DNA of 64,000 nt, from assembly GCA_947471745.1 (NCBI GenBank), contig CANJKZ010000142.1, positions 992,001-1,056,000 of the forward strand, given 5' to 3'. The stretch's first letter is position 1. Every line of letters begins with the position of its first letter. The position numbers were made by a program, and so were the translations under genes. Positions 32,036-42,900 of this stretch are shown piece after piece. The notes beneath the pieces are model-generated. The model saw nothing but the letters and a program-made list of their open reading frames with translations, made no database searches and was not told the origin of the DNA. The DNA is from Closterium sp. Naga37s-1 (taxonomy: Eukaryota; Streptophyta; Zygnematophyceae; Desmidiales; Closteriaceae).

Positions 32036-32809
32036 TGCGGAGATAACTTTGGCAACGGGAGCTAGACTACGGGCTAGGCACGGGTGCTCGTGTGATCTCT
32101 GCGCTCGTTCACTTCGTCGTTTACTCGTGCTTGCACTACTTGCTGGTTCACGGGGGAATTTGGCAAGAGTTCCACTAGCAAAAGTTCACAACAATGATTG
32201 CAACAACATTGGCATCACAAACTACATCAGAGCTAGCTAGGCTGCTGGTCGACCTCCTGCGCAGCATGGTCGACCGCGCTCCATCGCAACAGCGCTCGCA
32301 CCGCTCCAGCGTTGTAGAGTAGCGGTTCGCCAACGTTTCAAGTCCATGATGTGCCAAGTCGGCTGCACAGCGTTGCACCCACAGGACAACGGTGCACCTG
32401 CTTCGCAGGTGCGTGTAGCTGGTTGGCGCTCCACACCTTGTTACGAGCACAGCGCAGACGCCTGGCAGACTCCACGCCAGTGACTGCGCCCACCTGCCAC
32501 GTCGACCTCGGAATACCACCCTCGAGGTAGGCCTCGCAGAAGTCACCCCAGCGAACTTCGCCTACGTCGCCCGGGTATCCCGGTCGACCGGGCAACCACG
32601 CCTGGCCGACCAGCTCAGTCCGTAGCCGGCCACACACGCCCGGCGTCCCCAGTCCAGCGTCCAGGTGCTCAGGAGACCGTCCAAACTCCCAGGTCGGCGT
32701 CCAGACGCCCAGGACGCCGTGCAGACGTCCAGGACGGCATCTAGCTGCTCGGCGCCCTCCAGCCAGGCGGCCTCCAGCTCGGCGCCCTTGCAGTGGCCCC
32801 CGTGCCCAC
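32036..32809 (-). repeat. Partial family A LTR (3' part)
   Basis: The plus strand begins TGCGGAGATAAC, the reverse complement of the family A LTR end, and runs through the characteristic GGTCGACC- and GGCGTCC-rich middle before breaking off at GGCCCCCGTGCCCAC. It lies against the left side of the gene island. Confidence 0.85.
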
Positions 32810-32810
32810 A

Positions 32811-32920
32811 CTCCGTGGGTGCACTCAATGGGTGCACTCCTTGGGTGCACTCCCTGGGTGCACTCCTTGGGTGTACTCCCTGGGTGCACTCCGTGGGTGC
32901 ACTCCCTGGGTGCACGACCC
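32811..32920 (+). repeat. 15-bp minisatellite (about 7 units)
   Basis: Units of GGGTGCACTCCTTGG with C/T, G and A variants, lying directly between the truncated LTR and the first gene of the island. Confidence 0.9.
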
Positions 32921-32944
32921 CATGCTATCGTGCTCTCTGCTTCC

Positions 32945-34530
32945 ATGGCCGCATATCAGGTGGAAGAAGCAGAGGGTGCCATAACACCTGGGAGGAGCAC
33001 CGGTGAGCCACATTGCCCCCTCCTTGCACCACCTTCAACCCCATGCCTGCTGCACCACCGGTCGCATTGCTCTACTTGCATCCGTCCTGCATGCATGTGC
33101 TGTGGGGCGGCCTCTGTTGGGAGGGCGATCTCATGTGAGATGAGTCAGTGCGCACCAACGCCACCACCCGCCACCTCCCTCTCCCCCTCACCGCCCTCAC
33201 CTCCCCATCCCACCCGCTCGTCCACCACCAGGGCGGTGCGGCAGCAGCGGGTGGGGTAGCAGCAGCAGGGGGCGGAGCAGCAGCTGGCATCAGCCTGCCA
33301 GCAGCTGGCGTCCACTGTGGCTCCGCGCCTGCAGGCCGCCGTGGCCCTCTCGCACTCCCACGCCCTCGCACTACACTCCTCCGTGCTCGCCTCCCTCTCT
33401 GGGGGGAAGGGGGAGAGAGGCACAAGGATGGGGGGAGTGGGTGGAGGCAGGGCGGGGTGGGGCGAGGAGGAGGAGGGGATGGAGGAGAGGGAGCGAGCGC
33501 TGATGACTGGCATCGCGTCCCTACAGGGCGAGGTGTGTACGAGGGAGGAGGGAGTGGGTGTATGGGGTTGAGAGGAGAGGGAGTGTTGCTTGCTGTGTTG
33601 AGAACCTGCCAGACTGCAAGCACACAGGGAGCATCATATTCGCCTAGCGCCTCTTGCCCCACACACATGCACCAGCTCTTGAACTTCTGATCGGTTTATG
33701 TGCCTGGAGTCTCCCTCCCATCCCTCTGTTTGCATGCCCCCTTCCCTCTGCAGCTGCCAACAGTGACTGCAGGGCTGCGGGAGCAGCAGCAGCGGCTGGG
33801 GGAGTTTGAGGCGCATGTGGGGGGTCCGGTGTGGGGAGGGGAGGTGCTGGTGTGTGTCAGGTGTCAGCAGCCCATTGATCTGTTGCATGCGGTGCGCATA
33901 CAGTCATGAACCAGGCAAATACAGACATCATGCATGCGAGTGCAGTCATGAAGCATTCGAATGCAGTCAGTCATGGAGCATGCTTTATCGTCTACAACCT
34001 CTACATTCGATGGCCTAACCTGAACATGGTCAACGTTTGACTGCACTTGCTCGTTCTCATACCACTACCTATTTCTGTTTCTTATGGGTTTTGCATTGAT
34101 CCTTCAGGTTGTTGTGGGCATTCAACTGTATTGTGACCAGTTTGTGCCTGCGTTGCATAACATGTGCAGGTCTTTGCGGGGTTGAGCAGCCACACCCCGC
34201 CTCCATCCCACCATATTGCAGCTGCCCCGAGCGCCTTCGCGTTCACAACAGCCTTCCAACACACTCCCAGCGAGCCACAATGCAAGTTCACGGCACGCTG
34301 GCTAGAAGTGCGCCCCTGTGGCTCCACCACAGCCTCTCTTCCCCCCACGGGCCCTCCTCTTCCCTACAGGCAGCTGCCTCAACAACCTAGGGCTGTTGCT
34401 CAAGTTAATATCCCAGCTGCGTCTCCAGCGGCAGCTAAAGGCAGCTACAGGCGTTGGTGACGTTGTTCCATGCGGGCAGCGAGTTCAAGGTCCACTCTCA
34501 GACGAAGAGTGGGACTGGGAGCTCGTATGA
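32945..34530 (+). CDS. Candidate multi-exon gene of unknown function
   Basis: I do not recognise a family. A plausible model: first exon 32945-33003 (MAAYQVEEAEGAITPGRSTG, donor ACCG|GTGAGC); a second exon ending at about 33531 (QQLASACQQLASTVAPRLQ..., MEERERALMTGIASLQGE, donor GAG|GTGTGT; upstream edge uncertain because of an in-frame TAG near 33272); a third at about 33754-33860 (LPTVTAGLREQQQRLGEFEA, after CTGCAG); one or more further exons from about 34171 and about 34400-34530 (LLLKLISQLRLQRQLKAATG..., ending DEEWDWELV and TGA). The predicted protein is rich in Gln/Leu/Ala heptad-like stretches, suggesting coiled coil. Introns are CT-rich as in ZDS. A second possible frame at the 3' end reads FHAGSEFKVHSQTKSG. 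Exon limits are tentative. Confidence 0.4.
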
Positions 34531-35290
34531 GCTTGGGCTGCAACTTCTTGTAAATATGTGCAGCTCTTTTAAACGGGCTGCTGATTGGTGCATCCGAATA
34601 CATTTAGGTTCAATCCGTTAGAATGATAGTTATGGTCCAAATTTGCATATTTGATGCACAAATGAGTAGCTGTTAACACATTAAATATGGTCCGTGTGCA
34701 TGAAGAGCACTGGTGAACAATGTTCAATGCTAAGAATTTGTAAAGCATCTCCTCGTAGAGTGGTATGAAGTTACGGTGAGAGAAATAAGAATGAAATTGG
34801 AATATATTGCTTGAGATCTGTGTGTAGATGAAGTCGTTTGTACAGTTAATTTGTTTGGGTAAGGACCTGGGAAATTGATTGTCGCGGCTCTCAAGGTGCC
34901 ACGTGAGCGGCTCACAGCCACGCTCTTGTTATCCTGAGTTGCTCCAATGCTTGAGGGTGACGTGGAAAGGTTTCTCGACTTGAGCCTCAGGACGCGAATC
35001 GATCGCCTCCGGTTCGTTTATTTCCGCGGTTGTAAACGGTTGTGTACCTTCTTATGCCAAACGCGGGGTTTCAGTGCGGTGACCGGATCGATCTCCCCCC
35101 GATCGAGTACTTTTACCGCGTCCTCACTACCTGGTCCTTGCGCCCTCGGGAACTGCACTTTCACGAACTGCACAGTGCACACCCCTCTACCACGCACCTC
35201 TCAAAGCACACACCACAACATCCATCCCAAGCACAGCAGTTTTTGCAAGCAGCAGCCTTTCATTTCATCTCCAGTGCTACCTCGTCCGCC
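34531..35290. other. Intergenic region and probable 5' UTR of ZDS
   Basis: 34531-34950 is AT-richer and holds nothing I can name. 34950-35290 is GC/CT-rich and includes an open frame upstream of, and in frame with, the ZDS ATG. The ATG at 35291 has a strong context (CCGCCATGGCT), so the upstream part is more likely leader than coding. No reliable TATA box was assigned. Confidence 0.4.
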
Positions 35291-38200
35291 ATGGCTGCCC
35301 TCGCTCAACCCGCCGCGCTGCAAACTCGCTGGCCGCAGCCTCTTCTAGGAGGTCGACGCCTATTGGCACGGCAGGTACACCACCGATTCATTCCTTCGGC
35401 TCCAGCCACCCTCGCCTGTCGTGCTTCCGCTGGGGTATGCTATCTCAATTCGCCGCTGTCTAGTTCCCCCGCGTTCTGCTTATGCCACACCCGTTCGGCT
35501 CATACCGTACCAGCTCGGTTCGGATCGTAGCTGCGCGGCTTATATCCTACATGCGCGGCTCCCATCCTATCCGCGCGCCTCATATTCTACCTGCCCGGCT
35601 CACATCCTATCCGCGCGATTTATGCGCGGGTGACATGGTACCGGCGCGGCTCATGTCGGAGACGTAGTCCATGATGGCGGACGCCCTCGTGACCGGCGCT
35701 GCCGCCGTCCTGCCGCTCGCCGCATTGAGAGGTCGCACCGCCACCTTCACCTGTGCATTGAAAAAGGGGGGGACGGGATATTCGTTGTAACTCTGCGGCG
35801 TTGCTGTTCTGCACGCCCCTCGCGAATTGTGGTGTCTCGCTGCATTTTGAGTCCTGTCTCCGTCTCCCCTTGTCTCTCGCCGTTCCCCCCCTCGGTGCGC
35901 GGCAGCGCCCAAGGGGCTGTTCCCGCCGGAGCCGGAGAAGTACACGGGGCCGAAGCTCAAGGTGGCCATCGTGGGCGCGGGGCTGGCCGGCATGTCCACC
36001 GCCGCCGAGCTGCTCGACCAGGGCCACGAGGTGAGCTGCTGGAATGTGGCGCAAATGAAAGGCTGAACCGAATGCACGAAATGGCGCTTGAAAAGAAAGC
36101 ACGCCGCATGTGGTGTGATCTCGCTGTAGCGTGGCAATCTTGCTCATTCAAGTTGCTCAAACCAGTTTCTCACGCTAATTGAAATTTCCACATGCCATGC
36201 GCGGGCGTGCACCGGATGTGCGTGGGGGATGTGCGTGCATGGGGGATGTGCGTGCATGGGGGATGTGCGTGCATGGGGGATGTGCGTGCATGGGGGATGT
36301 GCGTGCATGGGGGATGTGCGTGCATGGGGGATGTGCGTGCATGGGGGATGTGCGTGCATGGGGGATGTGCGTGCATGGGGGATGTGCGTGCGCGGGCGGA
36401 GTGCGCGGTGCGTGCGTTGGGTGCGAGCAGGTGGACATCTACGAGGCGCGGCCGTTCATAGGCGGCAAGGTGGCGAGCTTTCAGGACAAGGACGGCAACC
36501 ACATCGAGATGGGGCTGCACGTCTTCTTCGGCTGCTACAACAACCTCTTCCGCCTCATGGCCAAGGCAAGCGCAACTACTTCCGCCTCGTAGCCCAAGCA
36601 CTTGTCACCATTGTCAAACATGAGCTTTGTGAATGTGTGTTCCCACCGTGGTCCGTGGCGTGTGCAGAGTGGGGCGGTGGACAACCTGCTGCGCAAGGAG
36701 CACACACACGTCTTCATCAACAAGGGCGGTGTCACTGGCGGTCAGCCCCTCCCTGCCCGCCCTCCACCCCTGCCGTCACCCACGCTAGTTTGCACTGGAG
36801 ATGCTGTTCCAAGCACCACACGCGCCTTCTTTCTTCTCTCTCCGTCCAGCTGGTTTCCATTTTTATCCTCGTTTTCTCAACCCTCACGGTCCGGCCCCCA
36901 TCCCGCTCCCCCTCTCCACGCGTCCGTGTGGCATGGCATGGCATGGCATGGCATGGCATGGCATGGCATGGCATGGCGTGCACAGAGCTGGACTTCCGGT
37001 TCATAACGGGCGCGCCCTTCCACGGGCTCAAGGCATTCTTCACCACCAACCAGCTCTCGGTCAGCCGCCCCTCTCGCCGCGCGCATCTCTATCACGCCTC
37101 ACTCATTCCCCGCCACCACTCTGGCGCTGCACTGCACGCTGATTGCTGCCTGTCATTCCCAAATGCACCCTTGTTTGATAGATTAAGTCCACTCGCCAGT
37201 GAGGCTGCGCAGCACAGTGACCGGCGCCTCTGTTTCCATGATGGGTGACTTCCAGGGGTTGATGATTCATTGGGGTCCTCATCACATCATCAGCCGTGCA
37301 TCCTCCCCCACCCCCATGCGCGGTGCAGCCGGTGGACAAGGCGTTCAACGCGCTGGCGCTGGCGACGAGCCCTGTGGTGCGCGCACTGGTGGACCCCGAG
37401 GGCGCCTTCCAGGACATCCGCGACCTCGACAAGGCACGCCCCGCCCCTCCCCTCCCCTCCCCTCCCTCCCAACACGTCGCCCCCCTCCTCCCCCCTCCCT
37501 CCATCTCCATACCCCACCCACCCACTCGCTCCCCCACCTCGGCTATGCGGGTCCTTGCTCTCTCACCTTGCTGAGAAAGCCACGCTCGTTTGCGAATGCT
37601 ATGGATGGAATCATCCACCGTTTCAATAGCTGTCGTTTCAGTCATTCACAGACCTCATCTGCCTGTGCTGCCTCTCTGTGCTGCCCCTCTGTGCTGCCCC
37701 GCTGTGCTGCGTGGGGGCGAGCAGGTGAGTTTCAGCGAGTGGTTCACGTCGCACGGCGGCACGAGGGAGAGCATCAAGCGCATGTGGGACCCGGTGGCGT
37801 ACGCGCTGGGGTTCATAGACTGCGACAACATCAGCGCGCGCTGCATGCTCACCATCTTCGCCTTCTTCGCCACCAAGACCGAAGCCTCCGTGCTGCGCAT
37901 GCTCTGCGGCTCGCCCGACCGCTTCCTTGCTGGGCCCATCGCCAAATACATCACCGACCGTGGCGGCAGGTGAGCCACCGGCATAACCCACTGCGGAGGC
38001 TTGCACTTGTGGGGAGTGTGGAAGAGCAACAGACGAAAAGTGAAGTGAAGCAGTGGAAGTTTTATGACGTGTGCAAATAATATCCTCAGCTGGGAGGTGT
38101 TGGGATGAAATGTAAGCAAGCATGCAAGCACCTCGAAGATGGATTGTGGAGGGCCAGCATTGGGGCAGTGGGGAGGATGAGGAGGGGAAGGTGGGCGGGT

Positions 38201-41058
38201 TGGCAGGGGAGCATGATAAGCGGTGTGGCTTGCTTGAGCTCACCCGCACTACCGTGCTGTCCTTTCCACGTGCCCCTCGTGGTGCGTGAGCAGGTTCCAC
38301 GTGCGGCAGCCATGCCAGGAGGTGCTCTACTCCACCGCCGCTCATGGCTCCACCGTTGTCACTGGCCTGCGCATGAAGCAGGTGGGGACGAGGGGGTGCA
38401 AGTGGGACATGCGGGTGAAAGGGGGGGGGTAATGGCCAGGAGTAGGCAGGCAGTGGCATGGTGGAGTCCATTGCTTTCCGTTCCATGCCAACTGAGCTCT
38501 TCATTGCCGTGCGCCTATCATTCCATGTGCCACAAACCTTTGCCTTCCCTACACTGCTGCCTGCTGTGTTACGTGGCAGGCGGGAGACAAGGAACAAATT
38601 GTGACTGCAGATGCATATGTTGCTGGTGCGTGCATGGGAGGCAGGTTGGTGCATGGGAGGCAGGTTGATGCATGGGAGGCAGGTTGGTGCATGGGAGGCA
38701 GGTTGGTGCATGGGAGGCAGGTTGGTGCATCGGAGGCAGGTTGGTGCATGGGAGGCAGGTTGGTGCATGGGAGGCAGGTTGGTGCATGGGAGGCAGGTTG
38801 GTGCATGGGAGGCAGGTTGGTGCATGGGAGGCAGGTTGGTGCATGGGAGGCAGGTTGGTGCATGGGAGGCAGGTTGGTGCATGGGAGGCAGGTTGGTGCA
38901 TGGGAGGCAGGTTGGTGCATGGGAGGCAGGTTGGTGCATGGGAGGCAGGTTGGTGCATCGGAGGCAGGTTGGTGCATGGGAGGCAGGTTGGTGCATGGGA
39001 GGCAGGTTGGTGCATGGGAGGCAGGTTGGTGCATGGGAGGCAGGTTGGTGCATGGGAGGCAGGTTGGTGCATGGGAGGCAGGTTGGTGCATCGGAGGCAG
39101 GTTGGTGCATGGGAGGCAGGTTGGTGCATGGGAGGCAGGTTGGTGCATGGGAGGCAGGTTGGTGCATGGGAGGCAGGTTGGTGCATGGGAGGCAGGTTGG
39201 TGCATGGGAGGCAGGTTGGTGCATGGGAGGCAGGTTGGTGCATCGGAGGCAGGTTGGTGCATGGGAGGCAGGTTGATGCACTGGAATGACCTGCCGGCTG
39301 GGTTTTGCAATTGGAAGGGACAAGGAGAGATGCATGCCTGTCTGCCATTCAATCAAGCACACAAAGCATTTTTCTGGTCCTGCCTCTGTACTTTGCGTCA
39401 GCGCTCCGGTCGCTCTCATGCTGCTCCTCGCTTCCTCCCATCCTTGTACCAACAGCGTTGGACGTGCCCGGGGCGAAGAGGCTGGTACCGGGGGAGTGGA
39501 GGGAGCGGTGGGCGCAGTTCAGGGACATCTACGAGCTGGTGGGCGTGCCCGTCATCACCGTGCAGCTGCGCTACGATGGCTGGGTCACCGAGATGAATGA
39601 CATTGAACTCTCTAGGTGCGCCCTCTGCCCTTCCTCCTGCACACCCCGCCCCTTGTGCTGCCACTGCATGCATCGCCCTCATCATTCATCTGAGTCCACC
39701 GTCTGGTCATGCCAGCAACCGCCTCTACCCCTCCCCTGCCGCCCTCTGCTCCTGTGTTGTGCTGTCTTGTCCCCACCATGCAGGCAGCTGGCGCGGGCGG
39801 CAGGGCTGGACAATCTGCTCTATTCGCCGGATGCGGACTTCTCATGCTTCGCTGACCTGGCGCTCACGAGCCCCGACGACTACTACAAGGAGGGCCAGGG
39901 CTCGCTCATGCAGTCAGTGCCCCGCCCCGCGTTCACCCCCTCCCCGCCCACACCTGCCTTGCCCATCGCCACCATGCGTCCTTTGCTTGTTGTGCTGGCC
40001 ATGCTGAGCAACTCATTTGGGCACTGCTTCATCTCGTTTGGTCTGCCCCTCACATCCCTCCCTCTTCAACATTGCTCCCATCAATTCGTTTTCCCTCCAT
40101 GCAATCACATACTCGCCAATCTAATATCTTGTCATCCTGGCAACCCCTGTGCCTGCTTCCTCTCGTCTACTCAACTCACCCCGTCCTCCATGAATCGTGT
40201 CGCTGCATGGCAGGGTGGTGATCACACCAGCCGACCCCTACATGCCCATGACCAACGAGGCCATCGTCGCCAAGATGAATGAACAGGTCATTCATGCAAC
40301 CTGTGCCCTGGATTCCACTTCTGCTAGTATTCTAGGCCGCATGCCTCAATCCACATGCCCCAATCCACAATTTTCCAATTCACATGTTTCATTTCTCATT
40401 CCTCAGTCTAGATTGCTTTGATTCTCACGCCTCAATCTGCATGCGTTCCTGATGCTTTCCACCTGCTTCCTCCTAAAACCAACCACTCCCCCCTCCTTCC
40501 CCCTCGCCCTGCCCCTGCTCTCTCCACCCACTGCGTTGCCAGGTGATGGAGCTGTTCCCATCAGCGCGCGGGCTGACACTGCTGTGGCACTCGGTGGTGA
40601 AGATCAACCAGTCGCTGTACCGCGAGGCTCCCGGCCTCGACCAGTTCCGCCCCGACCAAAAGACCCCCGTCCCCAACTTCTTCCTCGCCGGCTCCTACAC
40701 CAAGCAGGTACGCCCCCTGTCCCCCCGCTCCCCCCTCTGTGTCCCATTCCATTCCTGGCTCCACCCGCTCATCAGGTCGCTTTACCATCCTCATTTCTGT
40801 AATCCACCAGATCCCCTTCACATCCACCTGTCACATCCTCCTCTAACATCCCCCTCTCACATCCCCCTCGCATCATCCTCTCACAACCACCTCCCTCCAC
40901 CCTCCTTCCATTCTTCCCCCTGGCAGGACTACATAGACAGCATGGAGGGCGCCACACTGTCAGGCAGGAAGGCGGCAGCGCGAATCTGTGAGGCAGGAGA
41001 GGCCATCAGCACACTCGCCTCCCAGCAAAGAGCAGCCGCCCCCGCTGCTGCCGTCTGA
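35291..41058 (+). CDS. ZDS: Zeta-carotene desaturase, plastid-targeted (14-exon model)
   Basis: FAD-dependent desaturase of the carotenoid pathway: converts zeta-carotene through neurosporene to lycopene at plastid membranes, downstream of phytoene desaturase. Exons 2-14: 35906-36030, 36431-36565, 36668-36740, 36986-37059, 37329-37433, 37725-37969, 38294-38381, 38580-38625, 39456-39615, 39784-39912, 40214-40286, 40543-40707, 40927-41058 (TGA); all phases agree. Landmarks: FAD-binding [19 protein letters not shown] (exon 2), [22 protein letters not shown] (exon 3), [16 protein letters not shown] (exon 7), LRYDGWVTE (exon 10), [14 protein letters not shown] (exon 11), [20 protein letters not shown] (exons 13-14). 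About 565 residues, close to the known plant length. Exon 1 (ATG 35291, transit-peptide-like [14 protein letters not shown]...) is the uncertain part: exon 2 needs a phase-1 donor, while the obvious GGG|GTATGC at 35438 is phase 0. Introns 3 and 6 start with GC. Introns hold minisatellites. Confidence 0.96.
36224..36393 (+). repeat. 17-bp minisatellite in ZDS intron 2
   Basis: About ten near-identical units of GTGCGTGCATGGGGGAT inside the intron 36031-36430. Open frames across it on both strands are artefacts. Confidence 0.95.
36930..36977 (+). repeat. GGCAT pentanucleotide repeat in ZDS intron 4
   Basis: About nine units of GGCAT just upstream of the acceptor CACAG at 36985. Confidence 0.95.
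38626..39285 (+). repeat. 19-bp minisatellite filling most of ZDS intron 9
   Basis: About 34 units of TGCATGGGAGGCAGGTTGG begin a few bases after the donor (GCTG|GTGCGTGCATGG) and extend over about 650 of the intron's 830 bp. A C-for-G variant (GCATCGG) occurs at 38731, 38959, 39092 and 39244, steps of 12, 7 and 8 units. The long frames on both strands here are artefacts of a stop-free 19-bp unit. Confidence 0.95.
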
Positions 41059-41350
41059 CCATGTCTAGTTCCTAGTGCCTTGTAACCACATGATAACTGG
41101 TAGATGTTATTTACTGCTTGTGCTTGTGCTTGTGTTTGTCTTGGCTGCTTGTACGTAAGTATTTTTGTGGCACCTTTACGCACAGACTTGTCCGTTACAT
41201 GGAATTCCTTACCTAGCAAAGCAGTCATCTCATTAGGGCTGGAACAGAATGACTCTTAACATCGACCACACACAATGTGTGCAGTGCTTCATAGACTCCT
41301 GCTTTGTGGAGCACATAATACGGGTTTTACTACATTTGACAATCTCACAC
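41059..41350 (+). other. 3' flank of ZDS
   Basis: Contains TGTAA at 41081-41085 and T/G-rich sequence after it (CTTGTGCTTGTGCTTGTG), a plausible polyadenylation region. TGTAA is the polyadenylation signal in volvocine green algae; whether it is used here is inference. Confidence 0.35.
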
Positions 41351-41351
41351 T

Positions 41352-41609
41352 TCACCAATATACCCTGTAATGAGGATACTTCCCCGCGAGGTAATTCGCC
41401 CCAATATTTCGGCGTCCTCCGCCCCGATCATTCCGGTCATTACGATCGCTCCGCCGCGATGTTGGGCTCCGCCCATCCCGCCCATCGCGCTGTCGTCCTG
41501 CGCCGCCCAGCCACCTCCGCCGTCCTCGTCGCCGTTCTCGCCAGGGCCACCCTCCCACCGCCATCAGCTCCTCTCGCGCTCTCCCCATCTGCTCCCCACG
41601 CGCCCCCAC
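41352..41609 (-). CDS. Possible last exon of a minus-strand gene, unknown function
   Basis: A minus-strand frame ending GGGRRNIGANYLAGKYPHY then RVYW and TGA, preceded by an Arg/Gly-rich stretch with DRNDRNDRGGGRR. This resembles the tail of an RNA-binding type protein, but I recognise no family. The opposite strand is also open and Pro/Ser-rich. No splice model could be supported further upstream (41610-41980). Confidence 0.25.
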   Translation of the reverse strand: MGARGEQMGRAREELMAVGGWPWRERRRGRRRWLGGAGRQRDGRDGRSPTSRRSDRNDRNDRGGGRRNIGANYLAGKYPHYRVYW

Positions 41610-41984
41610 CGTGCGCGCCTCCGTCCCAGTTTGCCCACCGCCCGCCTCCGCTTGCCCGGGGTGATATGGGGGGAAGCAGGCGGGGACGTATGCCGCAGGT
41701 TGCCCCGCCCGCGCTTGCCTCTCCGCAGCGTCATCCGCGAATTGCGGGGCTTGGTGGTGGGCGCACGGGTGACGGAGAGGGTGGCGGAGTCGCCAGGCGC
41801 TGGAGCGCGCTCAGCAGTGATGGGGGAGAGCAGGGGAGAGGGGGAGGAGAGGTGGCGCGGTGAAGGGGTGGCAGTGGGTGGGGCGGAGAGGGAGGTTGCG
41901 GACAAGGGTGGAGCGCCCAGCGCCTGGCAGTGGGTGGGTCGAGCGAGCAAGTGGTCTTCGTACGTGTACCTCGCCCTCTAGCCC

Positions 41985-42125
41985 TCCATGCATGCACCAT
42001 GCGCCACTGCATGCATCATGCGCCACTGCATGCATCGTGCGCCACTGCATGCACCATGCGCCACTGCATGCATCATGCGCCACTGCATGCATCATGCGCC
42101 ACTGCATGCACCTTGCTCCGCTGCA
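41985..42125 (+). repeat. 19-bp minisatellite (about 7 units)
   Basis: Units of ATGCGCCACTGCATGCATC with ACC/ATC/GTC variants. Same period as the ZDS intron 9 repeat but a different sequence, sharing only TGCATG. Confidence 0.95.
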
Positions 42126-42900
42126 TGCCTAAGCTCGTTCAGCATGCACATTCATGATCTCATTCTGCCTCCTCACTCTCACTGTCATGCGCTCGCACGC
42201 GGCACGGCATGGCTCACAAGAAGCTTCTATCAATCCATACCACGCATGCATGACCTCAATCTTTCTCCTCTGTGTCACTCGCGCACCTCTCCTTGCCTCC
42301 TCTCCTCTCTCCTCTCTACCCCCCTCCATCTCCCTTCCGCCGCAACATTTCTACCTGCGATCAACCCTCAGACGATCCTTCGCTAAGTCCTGTTTAGGAT
42401 TGTAACAGGTGTAACACGGTAGTGGTGACAGCGCATTCTTCGTACGAGCAGGTGACTATTGCCATTAGCTTAGGAATGCTTCAATAACCTTTAGGTTTTT
42501 CTAACACAAATGATTGAAATGTAAAGAAGGTGCAGGTTGCATATTTTGCATATACACCACAACTTTGTGAATATAATAGCGGGCCGAAAAAACAAGCGGG
42601 TGTGCTTACAAATTGGAAATCGAAGGTAGGTGCATTAGTACGATCATAAGAGCATGCGCAAAAATTGTTTCGGTATTGCATTCTCAATTGAGCACTATGA
42701 TAGCATGCAGTACAACTAGGAACCCTAACAACGGGGATGTCCTGATGGACCTGGGTCTCCAAGTAGAGCTAAAACACCTGCAACCACGACTAAAAATCTA
42801 CCACTCGCCCCTCCGCATCTAAGCACAGCACCGACGGAGTCACCATAGTAGTTGAACCTAACTGCAGGTAGGAATGCGGGTGCAACTGTAGGAACACGTC
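42126..42900. other. No recognisable feature
   Basis: Unique sequence, CT-rich up to about 42400 and AT-richer afterwards. I see no supported gene, RNA or element. Confidence 0.5.

Noticed and set aside
36179..37248. A plus-strand protein running through ZDS intron 2 and exon 3
   Set aside because: It relies on the 17-bp intronic repeat being open; the conserved ZDS frame and splice sites explain the region.
37638..39596. Long frames on both strands (up to about 600 residues) over ZDS intron 9
   Set aside because: Products of the stop-free 19-bp minisatellite; they overlap true ZDS exons in other frames.
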